NCBI GenBank assembly: GCA_963702165.1 | Contig: OY969722.1 | Location: 1,054,001 to 1,118,000, forward strand | Source: Terrimesophilobacter sp963702165 | GTDB lineage: Bacteria; Actinomycetota; Actinomycetes; Actinomycetales; Microbacteriaceae | Direction: 5' to 3' | Length of the DNA: 64,000 nucleotides | In this document: in pieces, positions 33,680 through 43,042 of the stretch | Position numbering within the stretch: the stretch's first letter is position 1 | How the letters are laid out: every line of letters begins with the position of its first letter | Program-made: the position numbers and the translations under genes | The notes under the pieces: generated by a model | What the model was told of the DNA's origin: nothing | Seen by the model: only the letters and a program-made list of their open reading frames with translations | The model's database searches: none

Positions 33680-35509
33680 ATGCGCGTGCCACTGCGCATC
33701 GAGGACTACGCACTCATCGGTGACTGCCACACGGCCGCGCTGGTCGGTGTCGACGGGAGCATCGACTGGTTGTGCCTGCCGCAGTTCGACTCGGAGTCGA
33801 TGTTCGGCGCACTGCTGGGCACCGAGGACCATGGCCGCTGGCTGCTCGCACCGGCCGATGAGGTGCTGTCGACGAGCCGGGCCTACGACGGCCCAACCTT
33901 CAATCTGATCACCCGCTGGGAGACCCCGGATGGCGAGGTCGAGGTCACCGATCTCATGCCGCACGGGAACAAGCGCGCCGACCTCGTCCGCCGGGTGCGC
34001 GGCATCCGGGGCAGCGTGACCATGCACCAGGAGGTGCGCATCCGCTTCGGCTACGCCAACGCCATGCCGTGGGTGCGCCAGGTGGCTCACAAGGGCGGTC
34101 CAGCTCTCATCGCCATCGCCGGTCCGGATGCGGTCATCCTGCGGGGGCCTGCGATGAAGCCGATCAATCACGCGCACGCGTGCGACTTCACCGTTGCCGC
34201 GGGAGAGACCGTCGACATGCAGCTGACCTGGTACATGTCCTACCGCCAGCCGCCGTCCGCGATCGACATCGATGCCGCGATCGAGCACACCGCGGCGTGG
34301 TGGACCGACTGGGCGGCTCCGCTGCAGAACACCGGCCCCTACCGCAAGGAGGTGCTGCGATCCGTCCTCGTGCTGCGCGCGCTGACTCTCGAGACCACCG
34401 GCGGCATCGTGGCGGCAGCCACGACCAGCCTCCCCGAGCAATTCGGCGGCGTGCGGAACTGGGATTACCGCTTCGTCTGGCTGCGCGATGCTTCGGCAAC
34501 GCTGGAGGTGCTCGCCAGTCGTGGCTACACGAGCGAGGCGCTGGCGTGGCGGGGCTGGCTTTTGCGCGCCATCGCCGGTGACCCCGCCGACATCCAGATC
34601 ATGTACGGCCTCGCTGGGGAGCGCACCCTGGTCGAGCACGTCGTCGACAGCCTGCCCGGATACGACGGCGCGGCTCCCGTACGGCGCGGCAATGCCGCCT
34701 TCGGCCAGTACCAGGGCGACATCTTCGGCGAGGTGATGATTGCATTGCAGAAGGCGCGCGAGGTCGGCGTCGAGGAGGATCGCTTCTCGTGGCCGCTGCA
34801 GCTCGCTCTCATGCAGTTCGTCGCAGAGAACTGGCAGCGACCGGACCACGGCATGTGGGAGATCCGCGGCCCGAAGCGGCACTTCACACACTCCCGTGCG
34901 ATGCTCTGGGCAGCCGTCGACTGTGGGGTGCGCGGCATCGAACAACACGGTCTCGATGGCCCACTCGACGAGTGGCGCGCGTTGCGGCAACGCATCCGCG
35001 ACGACATCGAGGAACACGGGTTCGATCGCAAGCGGAACACCTACACGCAGTACTACGGCAGCGAAGGGGTCGACGCCACCCTGCTTCAACTGGCTCAGAT
35101 CGGCTACCTGAAGCACGATGACCCGCAGATGCTCGGCACGGTCGCGGCCATCGAGGACGAGCTCATGCGCGACGGCCTGCTGCTGCGCTACCGCACAGAG
35201 ACAGGCGTCGACCAGCTCCCGCCGGGCGAGCACCAGTTCCTCGCCTGCTCATTCTGGCTGGTCGAGCAGTATGCGCTGAGCGGCCGGCTGGAGGATGCGA
35301 CGGCGTTGATGGACCGGCTGGTCGGCTTCTGCAGCGACCTCGGCCTGCTGTCCGAGGAATACGACACAGGCCAGGGTCGACAGGCCGGGAACACGCCGCA
35401 AGCGCTCTCCCACCTCGGGCTGGTGCGGGCCGCGGGCGCCATCGCCTTCGCCACGGGAGAGCAGCGCGAGGCGAAACTGGCGACGGTGAGCAAGAAGGCC
35501 CAGCGGTGA
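33680..35509 (+). CDS. Glycoside hydrolase family 15 protein
   Basis: 609 residues. An N-terminal beta-sandwich domain (IEDYALIGDCHTAALVGVDGSIDWLCLP) precedes an (alpha/alpha)6 barrel. Likely catalytic glutamates lie in HGMWEIRGPKRHFTHS and in LLSEEYD. This is the arrangement of actinobacterial GH15 enzymes, some of which are trehalases and others glucoamylase-like; the substrate cannot be decided here. No signal peptide is seen, so it is cytoplasmic. ATG 33680 begins at the conserved domain; the longer open frame runs back into the divergent zwf gene. The following gene overlaps its stop. Confidence 0.88.
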   Translation: MRVPLRIEDYALIGDCHTAALVGVDGSIDWLCLPQFDSESMFGALLGTEDHGRWLLAPADEVLSTSRAYDGPTFNLITRWETPDGEVEVTDLMPHGNKRADLVRRVRGIRGSVTMHQEVRIRFGYANAMPWVRQVAHKGGPALIAIAGPDAVILRGPAMKPINHAHACDFTVAAGETVDMQLTWYMSYRQPPSAIDIDAAIEHTAAWWTDWAAPLQNTGPYRKEVLRSVLVLRALTLETTGGIVAAATTSLPEQFGGVRNWDYRFVWLRDASATLEVLASRGYTSEALAWRGWLLRAIAGDPADIQIMYGLAGERTLVEHVVDSLPGYDGAAPVRRGNAAFGQYQGDIFGEVMIALQKAREVGVEEDRFSWPLQLALMQFVAENWQRPDHGMWEIRGPKRHFTHSRAMLWAAVDCGVRGIEQHGLDGPLDEWRALRQRIRDDIEEHGFDRKRNTYTQYYGSEGVDATLLQLAQIGYLKHDDPQMLGTVAAIEDELMRDGLLLRYRTETGVDQLPPGEHQFLACSFWLVEQYALSGRLEDATALMDRLVGFCSDLGLLSEEYDTGQGRQAGNTPQALSHLGLVRAAGAIAFATGEQREAKLATVSKKAQR

Positions 35510-36585
35510 CCACAGCGTCCCGCCGGATGCTTCGGATGCGCCTGGCCGCGCAGCGAATCAGCACCGGCAAGCTCACCTCACCCACCGAAGTCGTGCGGTG
35601 GATGACGGCGATGCAAGCGCAGGACTTCAACGGGGCGCGCTGGGCGGTCGCCTTGCGCACCAGCGCGGCGACCCAACGCGAGGTCGACGAGGCACTCGAG
35701 AGCGGGTCGATCGTGCGGTCGTGGCCGATGCGTGGAACCCTGCACTTCGTCATCCCGGAGGACCTGAAGTGGATTCTTGGCCTCACCACCGAGCGATTGC
35801 TTCGACAAGCGGCATCCCGCCTGCGGGCTCTCGGGCTCCACGAGGCGCAGTTCGAGACCGCTCGCGCCGCGGCGATCGACGCTCTGCAGGGCGGCCGCCG
35901 GTTGAGCCGGACCGGCCTGTACCACGTGTTCGATCAAGCCGGAGTCAGCTCGAACCAGCAGCGCGGCTACCAGCTGCTCTGGTACCTCTCGCAGACCGGA
36001 ACACTGTGCTTCGGGCCGCCAGAGGGCACAACGCAGACGTTCGCGCTGCTGGACGAGTGGATTCCCTCGTCTCGGCAGCTCGAGGGCGACGAGGCCCTCG
36101 GTGAGCTGGCGCTCCGCTACTTCAACGCTCGCGGTCCGGCCACAGTGAGAGACCTCGCGTGGTGGTCATCTCTCACCCTTTCCGCCGCGCGGCGCGGGCT
36201 CGAGGTCGTGCGTCCTGAGCTCGCGGTCACCGAGGTCGACGGTGTCGAGTACGTGCACAGCCCATCCCTCGAGCCGGAGGCGGGTGGCATCCGGCTGTTG
36301 CCCGCCTACGACGAGTTCCTGCTCGGCTACCAGGACCGCTCGCTGCAACTCGACCCCGAGGTGTCCGACCGCGTGTTCCCTGGGAGCAACGGTGTCTTCC
36401 TGAACATCGTCGTCGCCGACGGGATCGTCTGCGGCACCTGGCGGCGACCGGCGCGCGCGACGAGCGTCGAGGTGACAACGTTCGAGCCGCTGACCGCACG
36501 CGCAGAGGCGGGACTTCGGAAGCCGGTGCGCGACTACGCGCGGTTCCGCGGTGAACGACAGGCCGAGGTGGTCGTCAGACGCTAG
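35506..36585 (+). CDS. AlkZ-like winged-helix protein (HTH_42 family)
   Basis: 359 residues of the winged-helix DNA-binding family that includes the crosslink glycosylase AlkZ/YcaQ. The QxQ motif, catalytic in AlkZ, is visible at Q37-A38-Q39 within WMTAMQAQDF. The rest shows the tandem winged-helix pattern, with conserved segments GTLHFVIPED and LLPAYDEFLLGYQDR. It may therefore remove alkylated or crosslinked bases; actinobacterial members include resistance proteins in antibiotic clusters, but no such cluster is here. GTG start overlaps the GH15 stop by four bases. Confidence 0.75.
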   Translation: MTTASRRMLRMRLAAQRISTGKLTSPTEVVRWMTAMQAQDFNGARWAVALRTSAATQREVDEALESGSIVRSWPMRGTLHFVIPEDLKWILGLTTERLLRQAASRLRALGLHEAQFETARAAAIDALQGGRRLSRTGLYHVFDQAGVSSNQQRGYQLLWYLSQTGTLCFGPPEGTTQTFALLDEWIPSSRQLEGDEALGELALRYFNARGPATVRDLAWWSSLTLSAARRGLEVVRPELAVTEVDGVEYVHSPSLEPEAGGIRLLPAYDEFLLGYQDRSLQLDPEVSDRVFPGSNGVFLNIVVADGIVCGTWRRPARATSVEVTTFEPLTARAEAGLRKPVRDYARFRGERQAEVVVRR

Positions 36586-36614
36586 CGCGTCGGGGCCGGA
36601 ACTACGCTTGACCC

Positions 36615-37655
36615 GTGCGCCGCTACGTTCCCGAGGTGTTTGTCTCGACCCGTAGCCCGTTGCTGCAGGTATTGAAGACTTTCGTCGCTGCATCCGCTGC
36701 CTGGCTGGCCTGCATCTGGCTGCTCGACCAACCCGTTCCCATCTTCGCCGCGATCGCCGCGCTGCTCGTCGTGCAGCCGAGCGTAAACCAGTCGCTCGCG
36801 AAGGGCGTCGAGCGCAGCGTCGGTGTGATCCTCGGCGTCATCATCGCGTTCGCCGCGGTGACCTGGTTCGGCAGCTCGGTAGTTGTCGTGATCGCCGTGA
36901 TCCTGGTGTCGCTGCTTGTCGCGTGGGCTCTCAAGCTGACGCCCGGCTCATCGAACCAGATCCCGATCAGCGCCCTCCTCGTGGTTGCCCTCGGGGCCGC
37001 CACGCCGGGGTACGGGGCGGAGCGCATCCTGGAGACCATCATCGGCGCCGTCATCGGGCTCGTTGTCAACGTGGCGATCGTGCCGCCGGTACACAGCGCT
37101 CCGGCGCACGCCGCGGTTGCTCAGCTCGCCGAGGGCATCGGCAGCACCCTCGACGACCTGTCCACGGCGTTGCGCACGCCGACCTCCTTCCCCGAACTGG
37201 ACGCGCTGCTGCAGAGGGCGCGCGGTCTGCGGGGGCAGCTGCAGAAGGCATCCGACGCCATCTCCGCGGCGGACGAGAGCCTCATGCTGAATCCGCGCGG
37301 CGGGAAGCACCGTGAGCGCATCGACCACGACCGCAAGGTGCTCGCGTCCCTCGGCGTGCTCGTGACGCGGGTGCTCGGCATGACGCGTGCCGTGCGCGAC
37401 CACTACTCCCCGGGGCTCAGCGACGATCGGATCGTGCGCTCGATCGCGGTCGAGCTGGAGCGGGCGGGCCACGACGTTCGGCTGCTCGCCGCCGAGCCGC
37501 GGCCGGAGCACATCGACCTGCCGACGGCCCAACTGCCGGCGCTGACCGCCCCGCTGGTGATCGCTCAGCCGCATCCGGAGCACTGGATCCTGGTCGGCTC
37601 GCTTATGGAGGACCTGAGGCGTGTGCGAGAGGAATTGGCGGGCCAGCTGACCTGA
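36615..37655 (+). CDS. FUSC-like (aromatic acid exporter family) membrane protein
   Basis: 346 residues. About six hydrophobic segments fill the first 160 residues, with the family pattern PIFAAIAALLVVQPSVNQSLAKGVER; the remaining half is a soluble helical domain. This is half the length of classical AaeB-type exporters and fits the bacterial FUSC/DUF939 group. The substrate is unknown. GTG start at 36615, with TTGACC about ten bases before it, leaves an almost absent leader; a start a few codons further in is possible. Confidence 0.75.
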   Translation: MRRYVPEVFVSTRSPLLQVLKTFVAASAAWLACIWLLDQPVPIFAAIAALLVVQPSVNQSLAKGVERSVGVILGVIIAFAAVTWFGSSVVVVIAVILVSLLVAWALKLTPGSSNQIPISALLVVALGAATPGYGAERILETIIGAVIGLVVNVAIVPPVHSAPAHAAVAQLAEGIGSTLDDLSTALRTPTSFPELDALLQRARGLRGQLQKASDAISAADESLMLNPRGGKHRERIDHDRKVLASLGVLVTRVLGMTRAVRDHYSPGLSDDRIVRSIAVELERAGHDVRLLAAEPRPEHIDLPTAQLPALTAPLVIAQPHPEHWILVGSLMEDLRRVREELAGQLT

Positions 37656-37683
37656 CCTCACGCCGGGGGCGTACCGTTGAGGA

Positions 37684-38661
37684 ATGCGTGCGATGACCGT
37701 CCCCATGTCCGGAGGCGCTGAGGCCTTCACAGTGAGCGAGTTCCCGGATCCGGTTCCGGGTCCGGGTGAGGTGCTGATCACGGTCGCCGCCGCCGGCGTC
37801 AACCGGGCGGATGTCGCACAGCGGCAGGGAACCTACGCGTCCGCACCCGGATGGCCGGAGTGGCCCGGTCTCGAGGTGTCGGGAACGATCGCGGCGGTCG
37901 GCGGGCAGGTAACCGACTGGCAGGTCGGCGATCGGGTGTGTGCCCTGCTGGGCGGCGGCGGCTACGCCGACCTGATCGTCGTCCCTGCAACGCACCTGCT
38001 CCGGGTGCCGGACTCTGTCGACCTGGTCGACGCGGCCGGACTGCCTGAGACTGTGTGCACGGTGTGGTCCAACGTCTTCATGACTGCGGGACTGAAGGCG
38101 GGCGAGACGCTGCTCGTGCACGGCGGCGGCAGCGGTATCGGCACAACGGCCATCCAGCTCGCACGAGCGCTCGGCGCGCTGGTGGCCGTCACCGCGGGCA
38201 GTCAGCGGAAGCTCGAGAAGTGCCGAGAACTCGGCGCGGAGATCCTCATCAACTACCCCGAGCAGGACTACGTGGCCGAGTTGCTGCGCGCGACCGATGG
38301 CCGCGGGGCCGACGTCATCCTGGACCACATCGGCGGTGACTACCTCGACCGCGACCTGCAGGCGCTCGCACCGCACGGGCGGATCATCATGATCGGCAAC
38401 CAGAGCGGTCAGGAGGCGACCATCAGCATCTGGCGGCTCATGCGCAAGTGGGCCACCATCCACGGCAGCACGCTGCGCGCGCGAAGCGACGAGGAGAAGG
38501 CCGAGATCGTCGCGAGCGTCGCCGCGAACGTGTGGCCGCTCGTCGAGAACGGGCAGGTCGTGCCGGTGATCGACGAGCGCATCCCACTCACGGAAGTGGG
38601 CCGCGCGCACGAGAAGCTCGAGGCCTCAGGGCACGTAGGAAAGATCCTGCTCCTGCCGTGA
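37684..38661 (+). CDS. NAD(P)H-dependent quinone oxidoreductase, PIG3/zinc-free MDR type
   Basis: 325 residues of the medium-chain dehydrogenase superfamily. The N-terminal GroES-like domain has GVNRADVAQRQG and lacks the cysteines that bind structural zinc. The Rossmann motif is HGGGSGIGTTAIQLA, and the YNAD-like loop is followed by DGRGADVILDHIGG. Probably reduces small quinones with NADPH in the cytoplasm. It has its own start 28 bases after the FUSC-like gene and converges on ptsI with nine bases between. Confidence 0.88.
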   Translation: MRAMTVPMSGGAEAFTVSEFPDPVPGPGEVLITVAAAGVNRADVAQRQGTYASAPGWPEWPGLEVSGTIAAVGGQVTDWQVGDRVCALLGGGGYADLIVVPATHLLRVPDSVDLVDAAGLPETVCTVWSNVFMTAGLKAGETLLVHGGGSGIGTTAIQLARALGALVAVTAGSQRKLEKCRELGAEILINYPEQDYVAELLRATDGRGADVILDHIGGDYLDRDLQALAPHGRIIMIGNQSGQEATISIWRLMRKWATIHGSTLRARSDEEKAEIVASVAANVWPLVENGQVVPVIDERIPLTEVGRAHEKLEASGHVGKILLLP

Positions 38662-38670
38662 CAAGCGCTG

Positions 38671-40335
38671 TCAGCCGGCGCTGTGCAGCGGCACCTTCGC
38701 GACCGCCTTGCGCGCCTCGGCCGCGGTAGACGCGGTGAGCGCGGCAGCCGCCATTGCCTCGGCGTCCTCGCGTGTGTGCTTGGCGAGTTCCGTGCGCACG
38801 TCGGCGAGCGCCGCGGGGGTCATCGACAGCGTGGACGCGCCGAGCCCGACCAGCACGACCGCGAGGGTGGGGTCGGCCGCGGCCTCACCGCACACCCCGA
38901 CCGGGGTGCCGCCGGCACGACCGGCGTCGCCGATGAGCTTGATGAGACGCAGGACGGCAGGATGCCACGGGTCCTGATAGGCGGCGACGGAGCCCAGCAT
39001 CCGGTCGGCTGCGAGCGTGTACTGCGTCAGGTCGTTGGTGCCGATGCTCACGAAATCGGCGTGCTCACTCACCTGGTCGGCCATCACGGCGAGGGACGGC
39101 ACCTCGGCCATGACACCCGCGAACCGGATGCCCAGCTCCTTGGCGAGGGACACGAAGTACGCGGTCTCCTCGGCATCCGAGACCATCGGCGCCATCACCC
39201 ACAGGTCGCCCTTGGCGTTCTCCTGCGCTCGGGCGAGCGCGGTGAGCTGGTTGCGGAGGATCTGCTCGTGCACTCGCAATGAGCGCAGTCCCCTCAGGCC
39301 GAGTGCAGGGTTTTCCTCCGGCTGATTCTCGACGAACCGCAGCGGCTTGTCGGCACCGGCGTCGAGACAGCGGACGACCACCTTCCGGCCGGGGAACGCG
39401 TTCAACACGGCCTCGTAGTCGCGCTGCTGCTCCTCGATGCTCGGCTCCGTGGTCGCGTCCAGGAACAGGAACTCGGTGCGGAACAGGCCGACCCCCTCCG
39501 CGCCCAGTTCGACCGCGGCGGCCGCATCGGCCGGCGAGCCCAGGTTGGCCAGCAGCGGGATCTTCTCGCCGTCGGCCAGCGCGCCGTCGCTGAGCGGCAG
39601 CGCTGCTGTGGCGCGGAACTCGGCGATGCGCGCTGCGGCGTCCTCGAGCTGGGCCGGATCAGGGTCGATGACGATCGACCCTGCGCCAGCATCGACGATG
39701 ACCGGGGTGCCGTCGGTGAGCCCGTCCGCGCCGGCGACGCCGACGATCGCGGGGATCGACTTGGCGCGCGCGAGGATGGCGGTGTGCGAGGTGGGCCCAC
39801 CCTCGCGGGTGACAAGGGCGAGCACCTTGTCGAGCTCCAGCAGCGCGGTGTCCGCCGGGGCGAGGTCGCGGGCGACCAGGATGAACGGTGTGGCGGACTC
39901 CGGCACACCCGGCGCAGGAACACCACGCAGGTGTGCGATCACCCGCTGGGCGACATCCCCGAGGTCGGCGGCGCGCTCCGCCATGTAGCCGCCCATGTCG
40001 TTGAGGGTCTTCTGAAACTCGGCGAACGCGTCGAACACCGCGCGCTCGCCGGTGCTGCCTGCGTCGATCTTGGCGTCCACCTCATCCACCAGCCCAGGGT
40101 CCTGCGCCATCATCGCCTGCGCGTCCAGGACGTCCTTCGCTGCGCCGCCGGCCTTCTCACCGCGACGGGTGAGGTCCGCCGCAACGGCCGCCATCGCGGT
40201 GGTGACTGCCTGCTTCTCCTGCTCGGCGTCTGTGCTGCGCTCGACGACCTGCGGTTCGCTCAGCGGTTCGGGCATCCGGATCACGTCCCCGGTCGCAATG
40301 CCTCTGCCGACCCCGATGCCGTGGAGTTCCCGCAT
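38671..40335 (-). CDS. ptsI: PTS enzyme I (phosphoenolpyruvate-protein phosphotransferase)
   Basis: 554 residues. First enzyme of the PTS; it transfers phosphate from phosphoenolpyruvate to HPr. The phosphohistidine is in EGGPTSHTAILAR. The PEP-binding barrel contains RTEFLFLD, RCLDAGADKPL, SIGTNDLTQYTLAADR and the active cysteine of PVGVCGEAA. The frame extends 20 residues further up, but ATG 40335 has AAGGAG seven bases before it. Divergent from ptsH, with a shared 173-base control region. Confidence 0.95.
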   Translation of the reverse strand: MRELHGIGVGRGIATGDVIRMPEPLSEPQVVERSTDAEQEKQAVTTAMAAVAADLTRRGEKAGGAAKDVLDAQAMMAQDPGLVDEVDAKIDAGSTGERAVFDAFAEFQKTLNDMGGYMAERAADLGDVAQRVIAHLRGVPAPGVPESATPFILVARDLAPADTALLELDKVLALVTREGGPTSHTAILARAKSIPAIVGVAGADGLTDGTPVIVDAGAGSIVIDPDPAQLEDAAARIAEFRATAALPLSDGALADGEKIPLLANLGSPADAAAAVELGAEGVGLFRTEFLFLDATTEPSIEEQQRDYEAVLNAFPGRKVVVRCLDAGADKPLRFVENQPEENPALGLRGLRSLRVHEQILRNQLTALARAQENAKGDLWVMAPMVSDAEETAYFVSLAKELGIRFAGVMAEVPSLAVMADQVSEHADFVSIGTNDLTQYTLAADRMLGSVAAYQDPWHPAVLRLIKLIGDAGRAGGTPVGVCGEAAADPTLAVVLVGLGASTLSMTPAALADVRTELAKHTREDAEAMAAAALTASTAAEARKAVAKVPLHSAG

Positions 40336-40508
40336 GATCTGCTCCTTCTTACCGAGTGCTTGCCGAGTGGCCGCGAGGCGAGGCCGGATGCGCACAAAGC
40401 GTCAGAGTACTACTCGAACATCAGCGGGCCTCAGACCAGCAGCGCCCGTGCGGTCGGCGGGGTCGCGACTTAGGATTGGCCCACAGTTCACGGAAAGGAC
40501 CCTTCGAC

Positions 40509-40802
40509 ATGGCGACAGCGGAACGCACGGTTGTCTTCGGCTCTGCGGTGGGGATGCACGCGCGTCCGGCCGCCACGGTGGCGAAAGCGGCAGCCGACAG
40601 CGGCCAGAAGGTCACCATCGAGAACAGCGCAGGCAAGACGGCGAACGCCGCGAGCGTGCTCTTCCTGCTCGCCCTCGGCGTCAACCACGGCGACAACGTG
40701 AAGCTCACGGTTGAGGGCGAGCGCGCCGAGGAGGTCGCGGACGCACTGGCCGAGCTGATGGCGTCCGAGCTCGACGCCGAGGGTCAGTCGGCGACCCCGT
40801 AG
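40509..40802 (+). CDS. ptsH: PTS phosphocarrier protein HPr
   Basis: 97 residues. The phosphohistidine is H17 in GMHARPAA. The family segment around residue 45-55 (NAASVLFLLALG) carries a serine at position 49, near the regulatory-serine position of Gram-positive HPr, but the surrounding sequence is not the classical KSIMGVM. ATG 40509 follows GGAAAGGAC; the frame extends upstream without support. It passes phosphate from enzyme I to EIIA proteins, including the one at 3061-3525. Confidence 0.95.
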   Translation: MATAERTVVFGSAVGMHARPAATVAKAAADSGQKVTIENSAGKTANAASVLFLLALGVNHGDNVKLTVEGERAEEVADALAELMASELDAEGQSATP

Positions 40803-40809
40803 GCGCCGG

Positions 40810-41637
40810 ATGCGCGTAATCGCGGCGCTGTTTCGCGCCAGCCACCCCGGTCCGAGCCTTGCCGTCACGGTGATCACCGCGCTCATCGGTGTCGGCGTGG
40901 GGCTGGAGCCATGGCGCGTTGTGCTGCTCGCCGTGGCGGTGCTGCTCGGTCAGTTCTCTGTCGGGCTGTCGAACGACGCTCTGGACGCAGATCGCGACCG
41001 TCTCTCCGGTCGCCGGGACAAGCCGATCGCATCCGGTGAGGTGTCAGCGCGCACCGCGGTGGTTGTGAGCGTGGTCTCGCTCGCGCTTGCGATCCTGTTG
41101 ACTCTCCCCCTCGGCCCGGCCGCCGTCGTCGCTCACCTGGTGTTCATCAGCTCGGGCTGGACCTACAACCTGTGGTTGAAGGGCACCCTCGCATCGGTCG
41201 TCCCCTACGCGGTCGGCTTCGGCTCGCTCCCGCTGATCGCGACCCTGTCGCTGGCCGAGCCGCGGCTGGCGCACGCGTGGGCCATCGCGGCGGCGGCGCT
41301 GCTGGGCTCCGGAGCGCACTTCGCCAACGCCCTGCCCGACTTCGATGCGGATGCGGCTACCGGCATCCGGGGTCTCCCCCACGCGATCGGCCGGCGAGGC
41401 AGCGCCATCGCGGTCGGTATCCTGCTTGTCGCGTCCGCCGGGTGCGTTGTGCTCGGCACCTGGCCGCCGAGTCCCGCTACGATCGCGGTGTTTCTGATCG
41501 TGCTGGCGGCGGCGGTCGCGGTCTCGGTGATGGTGCTGACCGATCGGGTCGGGCGGTCGCTGTTCCGACTGATCATCGGTGCGGCGTTAGCTACCGTCGC
41601 TGGCGTCGTGCTCGCGGGCGGACAACTGGTCGTCTGA
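40810..41637 (+). CDS. UbiA family prenyltransferase
   Basis: 275-residue membrane protein with about eight helices and both polar metal-binding motifs of the family: NDALDADRD (about residues 55-63) and DFDADAA (about 177). Such enzymes attach an isoprenoid chain to an acceptor, as in menaquinone or heme A synthesis. The acceptor here is unknown and no menaquinone genes are adjacent. It starts eight bases after ptsH. Its last 51 bases overlap the 3' end of the convergent MFS gene. Confidence 0.8.
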   Translation: MRVIAALFRASHPGPSLAVTVITALIGVGVGLEPWRVVLLAVAVLLGQFSVGLSNDALDADRDRLSGRRDKPIASGEVSARTAVVVSVVSLALAILLTLPLGPAAVVAHLVFISSGWTYNLWLKGTLASVVPYAVGFGSLPLIATLSLAEPRLAHAWAIAAAALLGSGAHFANALPDFDADAATGIRGLPHAIGRRGSAIAVGILLVASAGCVVLGTWPPSPATIAVFLIVLAAAVAVSVMVLTDRVGRSLFRLIIGAALATVAGVVLAGGQLVV

Positions 41638-43038
41638 CAGGGTCGGCTCCGTTGTTCCGGCATCCGGCTCGCCCTTCGGATTCTGGATGCCGATCGCCGA
41701 GATCACGCCGCCCAGGATGAGCAGCCCGGCCGTCGCCCAGAGGCCGCGGTGCAGCCCTTCCAAGTCCAGAGTTCCGCCGATGATGATCCCCAGCATGGCG
41801 ACCGCGATGAGCCCGGCGACACGCGCGACGGCGTTGTTGATCGCCGACCCGATGCCGGAGCGCTTCTCGTCGATGGACCCGAGGATGGCCGACGTAAGCG
41901 GCGCAACGGTGATGGCGAGGCCGAGACCGAACAGGACGATGCCGGGCAGCAGCTGCAGCCAGAAGTTGAAGTCCTCGGACACCGTCAACATGAGCAGATG
42001 CCCGATGCCGGCGAGGATCGGCCCGACCGACATGAAGACGCGCGGCCCGTACCGACCGGACAGTCGGCCGAAGGTCGAGGACAGCAGGATCAGCAGCACC
42101 ATCACCGGGATGGAGGCCAACCCGGCAGCTGTCGCCGGCCATCCGGCCTCCTGCTGAAGGTAGACGGCGATCAGGAAGCCGCTCACCGACAGCGCACCGT
42201 AGATGAACAGTGTCGAAACGTTGCCGACCGCGAAGTTCCGGATGCGGAACAGCGACAGCGGCATCATCGGATGCCGCGCGGTGGCCTGCCGCCAGAGGAA
42301 CGCGCCGAAGGCGATCACGCCGATCACCATGGGCAGCCAGATCGCCGGGCTGGCCCAGCCGTAATTGTCCTGCTCGATGAGCGCGAACACCGGCCCGCCG
42401 ACGCCGATGATGGCCAGGACGGCGCCGAGGTAGTCGACGGTGACGCCCTCCAGCCTCACGTCACGCTGGGTAAGTCGGCTGATCAGCCAGAGGGTGACCG
42501 CGATCGGCAGCACGTTGATGCCGAACACCAACCGCCAGGTCAGCAGGTCGACGAACGCGCCGCCGATGAGCGGTCCGGCGATGAAGGCGCCGCTGGTCCA
42601 GGCGGTCCACGATCCGATCGCCTTGCCCTGGGCTTGGCCGCGGAATGACGACATGATCAGCGCGAGCGAACTGGGTACGAGCAGCGCGCCGGCGATGCCC
42701 TGGACGCCGCGCGCGACGATCAGGAACTCGGCGGTCGGCGCGAACGCGCAGAGCAGGGATGCGGCGCCGAAGCCCCACAGTCCGAAGCGCAGCACGACGA
42801 GTCGGCCGAAGACATCCGACAGCGACCCGGCGACGAGAATGAGCGCGCCGAGCGTGATCAGGTAGGCGTCGACCACCCACTGCTGGGTGGTCAGCCCTCC
42901 CCCGAGTTCTTCGCTGATCGCCGGCAGCGCGACGGTCACCACCGAGCCGTCGAGGAACGCGACGAACGACGCGAGAATCGCAATGCTGAGCACCAGCTTC
43001 TGTTGCGAGCTCGTTGACTCCACCCCTCTAGTAGACAC
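41587..43038 (-). CDS. MFS drug:H+ antiporter, DHA2 (EmrB/QacA) type
   Basis: About 483 residues with some 14 membrane segments, the DHA2 number. Conserved features: the early acidic FLDGSVVTVALP in helix 1, motif A-like GSLSDVFGRLVVLRFG, and motif C-like GPLIGG. Probably exports drugs or other hydrophobic compounds; the substrate is unknown. The frame runs up to a GTG at 43077 inside the helicase gene; I chose GTG 43038, four bases past the helicase stop, but no clear ribosome site supports either. Its end overlaps the UbiA gene on the other strand. Confidence 0.85.
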   Translation of the reverse strand: MSTRGVESTSSQQKLVLSIAILASFVAFLDGSVVTVALPAISEELGGGLTTQQWVVDAYLITLGALILVAGSLSDVFGRLVVLRFGLWGFGAASLLCAFAPTAEFLIVARGVQGIAGALLVPSSLALIMSSFRGQAQGKAIGSWTAWTSGAFIAGPLIGGAFVDLLTWRLVFGINVLPIAVTLWLISRLTQRDVRLEGVTVDYLGAVLAIIGVGGPVFALIEQDNYGWASPAIWLPMVIGVIAFGAFLWRQATARHPMMPLSLFRIRNFAVGNVSTLFIYGALSVSGFLIAVYLQQEAGWPATAAGLASIPVMVLLILLSSTFGRLSGRYGPRVFMSVGPILAGIGHLLMLTVSEDFNFWLQLLPGIVLFGLGLAITVAPLTSAILGSIDEKRSGIGSAINNAVARVAGLIAVAMLGIIIGGTLDLEGLHRGLWATAGLLILGGVISAIGIQNPKGEPDAGTTEPTLSDDQLSAREHDASDGS

Positions 43039-43042
43039 CCGA

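Noticed and set aside
33647..35233. Minus-strand open frame of 528 codons
   Set aside because: Antisense of the GH15 gene; no ribosome site and no recognisable domain.
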